64,000 nt of DNA from Tsuneonella flava (GTDB lineage: Bacteria; Pseudomonadota; Alphaproteobacteria; Sphingomonadales; Sphingomonadaceae). Every line of letters begins with the position of its first letter. Position 1 is the first letter of the stretch. A program made the position numbers and the translations under genes. The notes beneath the pieces are model-generated. The model made no database searches. It saw only the letters and a list, made by a program, of their open reading frames with translations, and was not told where the DNA came from. Positions 25,494 through 33,289 of the stretch are shown piece after piece. The stretch is from positions 1 through 64,000 of the forward strand of contig NZ_PHSO01000007.1 of the NCBI RefSeq assembly GCF_002870965.1, in the 5' to 3' direction.

Positions 25494-27278
25494 TTATTCC
25501 GCTGCAATGGCGTAAGGATCGATCTGCGGCATCGGCACTGGCAGGCCTTTGATGAGCGGCTCGACCTGCTTCCATTTCGCCAGTGTCGCAAATGGCCTGA
25601 CCGTATAGCTGCTGGCCGGGAAACGCAGCCATTTGGGCACCCAGCCCTCAACCGGTTGACGGCCATTGGCACCGTGCAGGCAATCACGGATGATCGCCTT
25701 TTGCGTCTTCACCTTTTCCGCGACATTGCCGTCCGCGATTCCCTTGCCCGCCACTTCGCGCAGCAGCGCGTTGGCCACCTGCCGGTCGCGGATGAGATCG
25801 AACAGTGCGTCGTCCGGCGTCCAGAAGCGCGCCATATCCACCTTCAGATAGCTGCCGACCGCTTCGACGATGGCGCTGCCCGCCTGCATCGTCTCGCCCA
25901 TAACCACGGCGAGGATCGCCATCACGTCATGATCGCCAAGGCTGATGAGCCGCGAGAAGATTGCTGCGAGATCGTCGCCGCTTCCGGTTACATTGGGCGC
26001 GTCGGGCGGTAAATCCAGCAGAGCCAGAACCATGCGGCGTTTCTCGTCGAACAGCGTTTCCGCAGCGCTGGTTTCGACGCTTGTCGCAATGGCTTCATTG
26101 CGGACATGCTGATCCTCCACCCGCACATTCCAGAGCGGCGAACCGGCAATGACATGGGCGACCATCAGCCGAAGCGCGATGGCGGGGTGATCGGTCAGCA
26201 TGGCCCGCGCGGCGGCGTGGCGGTGCAGATCGATATAGGTCTGCAAGGGACCGGTCGTCTCGCTGCGCTGGTCGCGCGCCGCCTGCCGGTCGGCTTCGGT
26301 CGCTCCGCAACGCGCTTCGAGCGCGCGGGCTTTCTTCGCGTCCCGGCCCGACAGCCAGCCTTCATGGCATTCGACTTCGCCCTGATGGCTAATGCTGATG
26401 AAGACCTTGCCGCCCTTGTCTCTGGGCGTGCGCTCATATTCCCATGAATGGAAATATTGCCCCGGCTCCATCACCTCAACCTCGCCCCAGCCCTCGGCCA
26501 GAAAGGCGCCGCGCTTCGCTGCGATGGCGGCATTCTGCGCGCGCCAGAACTGGTCGCTGTCGGCGAATATACCATCCTCCCCGAAGAGGTCGGCAATGAT
26601 CCGCCCCTTGTAGGTTTCGAGCGGAAACAGGGCGTGTTTCGTGGGAATCGACACGCCGCCAAACAGCCATGACTTGAGCTGGTGCCCGGTCGGGCAATAA
26701 TCGTCCTCACTGTCGAACAGCGCCAGCCATGCCTTCTGCTGCGCCTTGGTGGCGAGCGTCAGATGGCGAATGCTGGCGGCGTTGATCTCGCCTTCGCGAT
26801 AGAGAGTGCGGATGCGGGGCAGCAGATTGCCGAGCGCCAGAACGCGGCGGACATGAAGATCGGTCAGCCCGAAGGTCTGGGCGATCTGTTCGACGCTGCG
26901 CTCTTCTTTCTGGATCAACCAGGTAAAGCTTTCCCATTGCGCCACCTCGTCGGGATCAAGACGGGCAATATTCTCGATCAGCGAGGCTTCGAGCGCGGCG
27001 GCATCGTCGCCTGCTTCCATGATCGCGCATGGGAGCGCGTCGGCCTCCCCGCTTTCCTTGGCTGCAAGTGTCGCGGCATGGAAGCGCCGCGCTCCGGCGA
27101 TAATGGCGAACATGCCGGGCCTGCCCTCGTCTTCGCCCGCGCGCACGATCAGGGGCACGATAACGCCGCGCGCCTTCACCGTGGCGAGAATGTCGGACAC
27201 GTCGGGCGGCTTTGTCCCGTGCCGCATATTGGTCTTGCTGACGAACAGCTTGCCAAGATCGATATTTGCCAGTTGCAT
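25494..27278 (-). CDS. ParB/RepB/Spo0J family partition-like protein
   Basis: 594 residues. The N-terminal ParB nuclease-like domain is clear ('NMRHGTKPPDVSDILATVKA', 'GVIVPLIVRAGED', 'IIAGARRFHAA', 'ENIARLDPDEVAQWESF'), followed by a helix-turn-helix ('SVEQIAQTFGLTDLHVRRVLALGNL'). The long C-terminal half, rich in charged helices, is typical of the large ParB-like proteins on sphingomonad mobile elements. There is no parA next to it, so a role in element maintenance or regulation is as likely as true partition. Confidence 0.9.
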   Translation of the reverse strand: MQLANIDLGKLFVSKTNMRHGTKPPDVSDILATVKARGVIVPLIVRAGEDEGRPGMFAIIAGARRFHAATLAAKESGEADALPCAIMEAGDDAAALEASLIENIARLDPDEVAQWESFTWLIQKEERSVEQIAQTFGLTDLHVRRVLALGNLLPRIRTLYREGEINAASIRHLTLATKAQQKAWLALFDSEDDYCPTGHQLKSWLFGGVSIPTKHALFPLETYKGRIIADLFGEDGIFADSDQFWRAQNAAIAAKRGAFLAEGWGEVEVMEPGQYFHSWEYERTPRDKGGKVFISISHQGEVECHEGWLSGRDAKKARALEARCGATEADRQAARDQRSETTGPLQTYIDLHRHAAARAMLTDHPAIALRLMVAHVIAGSPLWNVRVEDQHVRNEAIATSVETSAAETLFDEKRRMVLALLDLPPDAPNVTGSGDDLAAIFSRLISLGDHDVMAILAVVMGETMQAGSAIVEAVGSYLKVDMARFWTPDDALFDLIRDRQVANALLREVAGKGIADGNVAEKVKTQKAIIRDCLHGANGRQPVEGWVPKWLRFPASSYTVRPFATLAKWKQVEPLIKGLPVPMPQIDPYAIAAE

Positions 27279-27380
27279 GAGAATTCACTCCTTTTATTGG
27301 GGGTGGACCGGCTGCATCCGCTGCGTCTTGCAAGGGCTCGCGGGGGCAGCCGGGATAAGCGCCTTCAAGAGCGGCGCGAC

Positions 27381-27785
27381 TCATCCGTGCGGGTTTGCCC
27401 GGAATTGCGTGGGGTCGAGGCCAAGCGAAATGGCGGCCTCGGACAGCCAGCGTTCGCGCTCGACGATGCGGCCTTTCAGCCTTGCGGCTTCGGCATAGAC
27501 AACGAGCGGGAAGCGGGTGGAAAAGGTGAGGTCACGCTCGATCTGGCACCCATAGGGAAGCCGCAAGGCTTCGATCTCGGCGAGACTGAACGAACCGAGT
27601 TCCGGGCATCCGAAACCGAGGTCGGCAAGCCCGAACAGCGTGTCGCCATCGGCATCGAGTTCCGAGGCCAGCCACCTGGCCGCGCCCACTGGATTGAAGA
27701 GTTTGAGCAGCGGCACCTGTTGCGCACCGCGCGCCTCGCCCTGTGCCAGCAAGCGGCGGCGAAGATCGTCGGAAGCCAAGATCAT
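27381..27785 (-). CDS. DUF2958 family protein
   Basis: 134 residues. 'VPLLKLFNPVGAARWLASELDADGDTLFGLADLGFGCPELG' (in parts), 'IERDLTFSTRFPLVVYAEAAR' are family hallmarks of DUF2958, a short conserved protein usually next to ArdC on conjugative elements. It overlaps the ArdC stop by four bases. Function unknown. Confidence 0.85.
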   Translation of the reverse strand: MILASDDLRRRLLAQGEARGAQQVPLLKLFNPVGAARWLASELDADGDTLFGLADLGFGCPELGSFSLAEIEALRLPYGCQIERDLTFSTRFPLVVYAEAARLKGRIVERERWLSEAAISLGLDPTQFRANPHG

Positions 27786-28756
27786 GCCGCCTGCCTCCCC
27801 AGCTCATCGCCAGTCATCGCCTCGCCGTGGCCAAGGATATAGTCTGCCGCCTTGCTCGCCTGCCCCGCCGCGCGGAAGATCGCGCGATTGTCTTCGCGCA
27901 GCACTTCGAGCCACGATCCGACATAATCGGCGTGTCGCACGGTCGGCGCGATCCCCAAGGCAGCGCAGATGAACGCAGCGGAAATCTCGGCGCACAATTC
28001 CTCGCGCGCATAGGCTTTGGAGCCGAACCGGCCGGACAGGTCGCGACCGAGCCGGTGCCCTGCCCCGCTCCAGTGCGAGAGTTCATGAAAGGCGGTGCGG
28101 TAGAAATTCACCCGATCGCGAAAGGCGGGTTGCGGCGGCACCGCGACATAATCGCCGCTGGGCGAATAATAGGCCTGCGCGCCGCCGATGCGGAAATCCG
28201 CACCCGTTGCCGCGATCAGGGCCTCGGCATGGGGGATGATTTCACGTTCGGGCAAAGGTGCGTTCTGCGTGACCAGCCCCTCGCGCAAGCCTTCGCACTG
28301 CGCGACATTGAAGACGGTAAAGCGTTTCAGGAACGGCACCGCGCGGGCGTCGTCTCCGCTCTCATGGGCGCGCACTTTCTCCGCTTCGGGAATGAAGCGG
28401 TCGGCATAGACTACGGTCACGCCCCTCTCGCCCTTGCGCACCGCCCCGCCTGCCTGCAGCGCCTGCCGAAAGGTAAGCCAGTTTTGTGAGGGATAGCCCA
28501 TACTGATCGCAGCGCCCCAGAGCAGCAGCACATTGATGCCCGAATAGGCCCTTGCGGTGAGCGCATTAACGGGAAGGCCCGGTCCGCCGCACCGGCTGGA
28601 ATCCCAAGGTTGAACCCATGGGAAGCGACCGGCTTCCAGCTGTGCGATGATCTTCGCGGTCACCTCGTCGTAAAGGTTGACGCGCGTCTGCGCTGCTTCC
28701 TGACGATCCTTGTTGCCGACCTCGCCGCCTGCACGGCGCTTGCGGGAAACTCCCAT
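27782..28756 (-). CDS. ardC: ArdC-family antirestriction protein
   Basis: 324 residues. The N-terminal ssDNA-binding ArdC domain ('LYDEVTAKIIAQLEAGRFPWVQPW', 'YSGINVLLLW', 'WLTFRQALQAGGAVRKGERG' in parts) is followed by a zincin-like peptidase domain with 'FYRTAFHELSHWSGAGHRL' (HExxH) and 'YAREELCAEISAAF'. ArdC proteins protect incoming DNA from the recipient's defences. It heads the leftward operon with DUF2958, and probably the following genes. Confidence 0.92.
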   Translation of the reverse strand: MGVSRKRRAGGEVGNKDRQEAAQTRVNLYDEVTAKIIAQLEAGRFPWVQPWDSSRCGGPGLPVNALTARAYSGINVLLLWGAAISMGYPSQNWLTFRQALQAGGAVRKGERGVTVVYADRFIPEAEKVRAHESGDDARAVPFLKRFTVFNVAQCEGLREGLVTQNAPLPEREIIPHAEALIAATGADFRIGGAQAYYSPSGDYVAVPPQPAFRDRVNFYRTAFHELSHWSGAGHRLGRDLSGRFGSKAYAREELCAEISAAFICAALGIAPTVRHADYVGSWLEVLREDNRAIFRAAGQASKAADYILGHGEAMTGDELGRQAA

Positions 28757-29080
28757 GATCTGCCTCCTTCACTGGCCAAAACCCGCCGCAGTTCCCGCCG
28801 GGCGTGGCGGGTGGGCGGCAGAAGCGACCGGAAAGGCCCGCGCGAAGCGGCGGGCGGCACCCAAGCCCAGGCCCCCGGCGCGGGCACGCGACGGGGCGGG
28901 CACAGGGGCGAAACGAAGTGGAGCAGCCCAGCGCAAGCGCCAGGCTTGCCGCCGGCCGCGGCGGGCCTAGGAGGAAGCGCCGACCACCCGGCACGCCCAG
29001 AGGGACTGCCCAAAAGTGGCGCCGGCGCGCAGCCTGCGCGCGCCGCCTACAGACCGGGTCCGCATGCGGACCCGGCACGC
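28757..29080. other. GC-rich non-coding stretch upstream of ardC
   Basis: About 325 bases with no supported gene, very rich in G+C with many short inverted repeats. It probably contains the ardC promoter, but no standard box stands out. Confidence 0.4.
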
Positions 29081-29192
29081 GTCAGCGATCGTCACCTCTG
29101 GCCGTGACGGCATCGCCGGCCCGGTGGCGCCGCAGCGTCAGCAAGGCGGCATAGAGCGCGGTCGCCCGCCCGGCGGGCGAGACGCCATGACC
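29081..29192. repeat. Direct repeat A, left copy (112 bp)
   Basis: Aligns along its whole 112 bases with 30424-30535 at about 90 percent identity in the same orientation. Both copies end in a GC hairpin (here TCGCCCGC-CCG-GCGGGCGA) followed by GACGCCATGACC. The two copies bracket the RES-Xre toxin-antitoxin genes. Confidence 0.8.
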
Positions 29193-29195
29193 TGT

Positions 29196-29876
29196 TCAGT
29201 CCAGGCTTTTCTTCTCATAGATGGTGGAAATGACGCGACCATCCCAGACATAGCAGAGATGACGTTCCTGCCGACAATTCGACAGGAGCCGAGGCCGGAA
29301 GACGGCTGCGCACTCCCCGCTTTCATCCCGTACGCTCCTATAAACGACGCCATCTGATCCGGCGTCACGCAAGGCTCGCCCCAGTTCCTGGGAGACAGCA
29401 TAGCTTGTAGGGTGATAATAGGCGGGATAGCTGTCGCGCATCGCGCGGATATCGTGAAGATCGGCGTCAAGGTCGACGGCATAGACCCGCATGTCGATCT
29501 CCTGTGCCGGCTCTTGGGTCGCTTCCAAAAAGCGCGTGCGATGATGCCTGGTTTCCGCGATCGCGGTCTCGATGGTCAAACTGGCATAGAATACGCCGTA
29601 GCTGCCGTCAGTGAAACGATCGCCTGCCGGATTGAGGTGGGTGAAGGCAGCCATGATCGGCGAGGTGCCCGGCCCCGCCACACGGTCCTCGACCGGCACC
29701 AAAGTCAGTTCTCCCACCTCCTCGCGCAGACGATCATTGGTCATCGCCTCGATCCGGAACACCGCCTCAAGGTCGGCCGGATCAGCGACGGCCTCGAATA
29801 ATCCGATCGGCGGAAAACGGCTCGGGATGATCCGGTAGCAGGGTTGCCAACGGACGGCGGAGACAGGAATGTTCAC
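29196..29876 (-). CDS. RES-domain toxin
   Basis: 226 residues from a GTG at 29876, two bases after the stop of the antitoxin gene; longer frames run into that gene. RES toxins degrade NAD+. The RES fold is visible: 'SRFPPIGLFEAVADPADLEAVFRIEAMTNDR' region, 'NPAGDRFTDGSYGVFYASLTIETAIAETRHHR' (in parts, with the conserved Tyr and Glu), 'AMRDSYPAYYHPTSYAVSQELGRALRDAG' and 'DGVVYRSVRDESGECAAVF' with the late serine. The ribosome site is weak, as expected for a coupled toxin. Confidence 0.88.
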   Translation of the reverse strand: MNIPVSAVRWQPCYRIIPSRFPPIGLFEAVADPADLEAVFRIEAMTNDRLREEVGELTLVPVEDRVAGPGTSPIMAAFTHLNPAGDRFTDGSYGVFYASLTIETAIAETRHHRTRFLEATQEPAQEIDMRVYAVDLDADLHDIRAMRDSYPAYYHPTSYAVSQELGRALRDAGSDGVVYRSVRDESGECAAVFRPRLLSNCRQERHLCYVWDGRVISTIYEKKSLD

Positions 29877-29878
29877 GA

Positions 29879-30265
29879 TCAGCCGCGCTGCGCGTCGATA
29901 TACTGGCGTACCACATAGAGGTCTGCGACATTGCCCGAGGACATCCGGTCGAGCGCTGAACGCCCAGCGAAGATCGGGGCCGTGTTGGGCTTTCGCACCC
30001 ACTCGTCCGCCGTTTTGGGCAAGAGAATATGGAGCCCCTTGTAGATGCCCATGACGTAGGAAATGCGCTCAAGCGCATCCTTTGAAAGGGCAGCAATAGC
30101 GCCACGTTTCCAGGCCTGCAGCGTAGACCGGCTGTCGAGACCAAGCAGTCGCATCTGCTCCTGCTCCTTCAGCCCCCAGGCATCGGCGATGCGGAAGAAG
30201 GTCCGCAGCGCAGGACCGGTAAGGTCCTTACGATCCTTTGCTTTGACGACAGACGCGACAGCCAT
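29879..30265 (-). CDS. Xre/MbcA/ParS-type antitoxin (DUF2384)
   Basis: 128 residues. An N-terminal helix-turn-helix ('TFFRIADAWGLKEQEQMRLLGL', 'LQAWKRG') is followed by the DUF2384 toxin-binding C-terminal domain ('RISYVMGIYKGLHILLP', 'TAPIFAGRSALDRMSSGNVADLYVVRQYIDA' in parts). It neutralises the RES toxin and probably represses the operon. GGAG lies upstream of the ATG. The gene precedes the toxin gene by two bases. Confidence 0.9.
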   Translation of the reverse strand: MAVASVVKAKDRKDLTGPALRTFFRIADAWGLKEQEQMRLLGLDSRSTLQAWKRGAIAALSKDALERISYVMGIYKGLHILLPKTADEWVRKPNTAPIFAGRSALDRMSSGNVADLYVVRQYIDAQRG

Positions 30266-30289
30266 GATGCCTTGTCTCCTTACATGGCG

Positions 30290-30318
30290 AATATGTGTAT
30301 ATTGTGAACATATGTCAA
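30290..30318 (-). promoter_or_regulatory. Promoter and inverted-repeat operator of the Xre-RES operon
   Basis: On the minus strand TTGACA (30313-30318), 17 bases, then CATATT (30290-30295). The inverted repeat ATATGT (30291-30296) / ACATAT (30308-30313) fills the spacer and touches both boxes, as expected for autorepression by the Xre antitoxin. Confidence 0.6.
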
Positions 30319-30423
30319 TGTCAGGCGTGTAATGTAATCAATAGCTCGTGGCTAACCCATCATATGCCGGGACTGAACAACCAAGAAGGAATGCCGCCCA
30401 CAGACTGGGGCGGCCTCGCACAC

Positions 30424-30535
30424 GACAGCGATCGTCACCTGCGGCCGGGACGGCGTGGCCGGCCCGGTGGCGCCGCCGCGTCAGCAAGGTGGCATAGAGC
30501 GCGGTGCCCGCCCGGGCGGGCGAGACGCCATGACC
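30424..30535. repeat. Direct repeat A, right copy (112 bp)
   Basis: Partner of 29081-29192. Differences in the terminal hairpin preserve pairing (GCCCGCC-CG-GGCGGGC here). The copy lies just upstream of the toxin-antitoxin promoter region, so the module plus one repeat could be a unit that was inserted or duplicated by recombination. Confidence 0.8.
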
Positions 30536-30680
30536 ATGGAACAGGTCGCCGCCATCTCAAAACAAGTGTTCTGCAACAGTGGCAACCATGACGCCTGCAC
30601 AACTGATCTGCAGCTCGCTCTCACTGGAATCGCTGGCGCTTCCCTTCTACGAAACAAACCGCCACACTGGCCCTGGCTCT

Positions 30681-30763
30681 GCCCGGGTGGCCGACGCTGT
30701 GTCCAGGCGGCTTCCGCTAAGGGCGTCGGCGGTTGTTTCCAAGCGACTTCTCAACGCCCGGGC
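30681..30763 (+). ncRNA. Candidate structured RNA, copy 1
   Basis: Outer stem 30681-30687 with 30757-30763 (GCCCGGG/CCCGGGC); inner stem 30690-30697 with 30723-30730 (GCCGACGC/GCGTCGGC); hairpin GCGG-CTT-CCGC at 30707-30717; hairpin GTTG/CGAC (one G-U) at 30732-30747 with loop TTTCCAAG. Each stem is kept with different bases in a second copy at 32545-32629. It ends 66 bases before the start of the nucleotidyltransferase-HEPN gene, so it could be a leader element; a palindromic repeat is the alternative. Confidence 0.45.
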
Positions 30764-30828
30764 GGAGCTATCCATTGAGCCGCGAAGTCTTAAGCTATAT
30801 GCTTGGAGTATTCGCCGATAGGACAAGT

Positions 30829-31749
30829 ATGCGCGTCGATCTCGATCACCTTCCCGAAGTACAGCAAGCCGAGCTCGCACGCGTCCGCGAGACGTTGATG
30901 GCTGAATTCTCACAGGCGATTTCGGGGGCGACGCAGCCGTGGAAGCGCAACGGGCGCATTCTCAAGATCATTCTGTTCGGCAGCTATGCGCGCGACGATT
31001 GGGTCGATGAGCCGGAGAACGGGTATCAGTCGGATTTCGATCTGCTGATCATCGTCAATCACGACAGCCTGACCGACATTGCCGACTATTGGTACATCGC
31101 CGAGGACAAAATCCTGCATGACCCGGCGATCGGCCGCCCGGTCAACATCATCGTCCACACGCTGCAGGAGGTGAACCAGGCGCTCGAACGCGGCGAGTAT
31201 TTCTGGGTCGATATCGTCCGCGACGGCATAGTGGTCTATGAACTGCCGAACCACGCTCTGGCAGCGCCGAAGCCGCTGGCGCCGATGGACGCCTATCAAA
31301 TGGCTTTTGGGTATTTTGAGGATTGGATCGCGAAGATAGATAGCGCGATAAAGGGTGCGGAATTCTATCGACGCGAAGGAGAGATAAAGGATTGCGCGTT
31401 CACCCTTCACCAAGCAACGGAACGCGCTTATATTTGCTTCCTTCTCGCGCAAACGCTCTACTTCCCGCGCTCGCACAACATCAAATTCCTGCGCTCACTC
31501 GCGGAGGACAAAGAGCCCCGCCTGATTGACGCATGGCCACGCGAGACGCGATTGGACAGGCGGCGCTTCGAATTGCTTAAGCGCGCCTATGTCGAAGCGC
31601 GGTATTCAGCGAGCTATGTGATTGACGCCGAGGACTTGGATGCGGTGGCTTCATCGGTGAAGCAGCTTCGCGATATCGTTGAAACGCTATGCCACGAGCG
31701 TTTGGCGCTGCTTCGCGCCGATGCAGGTATCCCTGATGGCGGCCCCTAG
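30829..31749 (+). CDS. Nucleotidyltransferase-HEPN fusion protein
   Basis: 306 residues from the ATG at 30829 (MRVDLDHLPE...), the start seen in similar proteins; an upstream extension is open but unsupported. The N-terminal half is a minimal nucleotidyltransferase ('ILFGSYARDDWV', 'YQSDFDLLIIV', 'GRPVNIIVHT'); the C-terminal half is a HEPN domain ('DCAFTLHQATERAYICFLLAQTLYFPRSHN' in parts, and 'RRRFELLKRAYVEARYS'). Separate MNT and HEPN proteins form toxin-antitoxin pairs in which the nucleotidyltransferase modifies the HEPN RNase; here both are one chain. It overlaps the next gene by 14 bases. Confidence 0.85.
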   Translation: MRVDLDHLPEVQQAELARVRETLMAEFSQAISGATQPWKRNGRILKIILFGSYARDDWVDEPENGYQSDFDLLIIVNHDSLTDIADYWYIAEDKILHDPAIGRPVNIIVHTLQEVNQALERGEYFWVDIVRDGIVVYELPNHALAAPKPLAPMDAYQMAFGYFEDWIAKIDSAIKGAEFYRREGEIKDCAFTLHQATERAYICFLLAQTLYFPRSHNIKFLRSLAEDKEPRLIDAWPRETRLDRRRFELLKRAYVEARYSASYVIDAEDLDAVASSVKQLRDIVETLCHERLALLRADAGIPDGGP

Positions 31750-32275
31750 GATATATCCGCGCTTGCGGGCCGAATTGAAGGAAAAGGCGCGCACGATTAT
31801 CTCGCGTGACCGTGCGGCGCGCAAACATGGCTGGTCACAGAATACGATCGGCGAGATCGAGCGAGCGCTGGTCGATGCCTTTATTCTTGGACGCGACGGC
31901 GGCGAACCGGTCTTCGCGGCCCAGCCGAAAGACCGTCTCGATTGGGAAGAGATACCACCGCGCGGTCGGAGCTTGCTTACCAGCCTCAGCTTCCGGCCGG
32001 GGCCCGAAGGCCCGCATACGCCGATCGGTGTGCGTCGACTGATCGTGGACGGACGCGAGCGATGGGCAATTGTCAGGGCGAATGGTGATCTGGAAGATCG
32101 AACCGTCGCGTCGGGCAGCGTCAATCCTCTGCTCCGGTTGAAGCTCCTCATTGTGAGCGAGGATGATCCCGACTTCGCATCGATGACCGAGTTGGGAAGT
32201 CGCAGCTGCGCGCAATATTGGCGGAGGCGAGAGGAGAACGACCCCTGCCTTCCCAAGGAGAGCCTGCGCTACTGA
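31736..32275 (+). CDS. Hypothetical protein coupled to the MNT-HEPN gene
   Basis: 179 residues from the ATG at 31736, inside the end of the preceding gene. The N-terminus is basic and helical ('PRLRAELKEKARTIISRDRAARKHGWS'), then 'NTIGEIERALVDAFILGRDGG', and a beta-rich C-terminal part ending 'CAQYWRRREENDPC'. No family recognised. Tight overlap suggests it works with, or is controlled by, the MNT-HEPN protein. Confidence 0.6.
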   Translation: MAAPRIYPRLRAELKEKARTIISRDRAARKHGWSQNTIGEIERALVDAFILGRDGGEPVFAAQPKDRLDWEEIPPRGRSLLTSLSFRPGPEGPHTPIGVRRLIVDGRERWAIVRANGDLEDRTVASGSVNPLLRLKLLIVSEDDPDFASMTELGSRSCAQYWRRREENDPCLPKESLRY

Positions 32276-32503
32276 GATTTACCGAACGGCGGGATCAGCG
32301 GAATACGCGCAAGCGAGATCATGAACCCATCGCCCCGCCGATGGCCTCCCGCGAGGGTGCTTTCATGTGGACGCTGCTTGCGGGTTTGTGACTGCCATGC
32401 CGCATTTTCCCCGACATTATGGTTGGTTGATCAGCCACGGCTTGCAGTCTGGCAAAGGCGGTATAGTCTTATAGCGCGCCGCGATGAAGGCGGCGCCGAG
32501 GCG
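32276..32503. other. Non-coding stretch before RNA copy 2
   Basis: About 230 bases with no supported gene; with the RNA-like element that follows it makes up the 450-base gap upstream of fecI. No promoter could be fixed by eye. Confidence 0.35.
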
Positions 32504-32629
32504 TGAGAACCTCGCTTGGGACAAGTCATCGGTTGCTTGCTGCGGCCGGGTGGTCGGCGTGCATGTCCAGGCCGTGCACGGCTAAAGGCGTCGGCGCGTG
32601 TTTTCCCAAGCACGTTCTCATCACCCGGC
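32504..32629 (+). ncRNA. Candidate structured RNA, copy 2, with alternative long-range pairing
   Basis: Same layout as copy 1: outer stem GCCGGGT (32545-32551) / ACCCGGC (32623-32629); inner stem GTCGGCGT (32553-32560) with 32588-32595, using G-U pairs; hairpin GCCG-TGCA-CGGC (32571-32582); hairpin CGTG/CACG (32597-32614) with loop TTTTCCCAAG. In addition TGAGAAC (32504-32510) and GCTTGGGA (32514-32521) are exact complements of GTTCTCA (32614-32620) and TCCCAAGC (32604-32611), a pairing that would break the last hairpin. It ends 96 bases before the fecI start. Confidence 0.45.
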
Positions 32630-32725
32630 TTTATAAAGGCCGAGCCTCGCAAGTGGAGGCCGGTCGATGGAGAAAACTGCAGGTTTCGATTGTCTGGTGG
32701 GGCGGCGTTGCCGCCCGGGCCTGAC

Positions 32726-33289
32726 ATGCGGGTGAACCCGACCGAGACCGAGCGCCTTGACGCGGCGGCAGCGGATGCCGCTGACGAGGAGGCTCGGCAG
32801 GCGGCGGATGTGGCGGCGCTCTATGAGGCCGAGGCGCCGCGCTTGTGGCGGTTCTTTCGGCGGCGCGCGACCAGTCCCGATGAAGCCCAGGACCTCGTCC
32901 ACGAGACTTTCACCCGAGCACTTGGGCAAGGTCGGCAAACGAAGGTCCGCAATCCCGGCGGCTATCTGACGCGCATTGCCCAGAACCTTCTGCGCGACCA
33001 GGCGAAGATCGCGCGGCGGCGTTCGGCAAATCTGCACGTTTCCGCCGACGACGATCTTCCCGCTGCAACCGACCCGATTCATTTGCTCGAGGTGCGCGAC
33101 ATGCTTGACCGGCTGGACCTTGCCATGCTGGAGCTTCCCGACACCACACGGGAGGTTTTCATGGCCCACCGCCTCGAAGGGCTCACTTACGCCGAGATCG
33201 CCGGACGCACCGGCCTCACAATCAAACAAGTCGAAAAGGCCATCGCTCGCGCCATGGTCGCACTCGACCGCACGCTCGGTCCGCGCTGA
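32726..33289 (+). CDS. fecI: ECF sigma factor, FecI type
   Basis: 187 residues from the ATG at 32726 (MRVNPTETERL...). Region 2 ('ALYEAEAPRLWRFFRRRATSPDEAQDLVHETF' in parts) and region 4 ('LPDTTREVFMAHRLEGLTYAEIAGRTGLTIKQVEKAIARAM' in parts) are intact. The stop shares a base with the fecR ATG. In lasso loci of this type, FecI/FecR and the TonB receptor respond to the peptide outside the cell and control the uptake and cleavage genes. Confidence 0.92.
   Translation: MRVNPTETERLDAAAADAADEEARQAADVAALYEAEAPRLWRFFRRRATSPDEAQDLVHETFTRALGQGRQTKVRNPGGYLTRIAQNLLRDQAKIARRRSANLHVSADDDLPAATDPIHLLEVRDMLDRLDLAMLELPDTTREVFMAHRLEGLTYAEIAGRTGLTIKQVEKAIARAMVALDRTLGPR

Noticed and set aside
28965-29005. Possible third copy of the structured RNA-like element (GCCGGGTGGTCGGCG on the minus strand)
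   Set aside because: Only about 15 bases match; the second half of the motif and its stems are absent.
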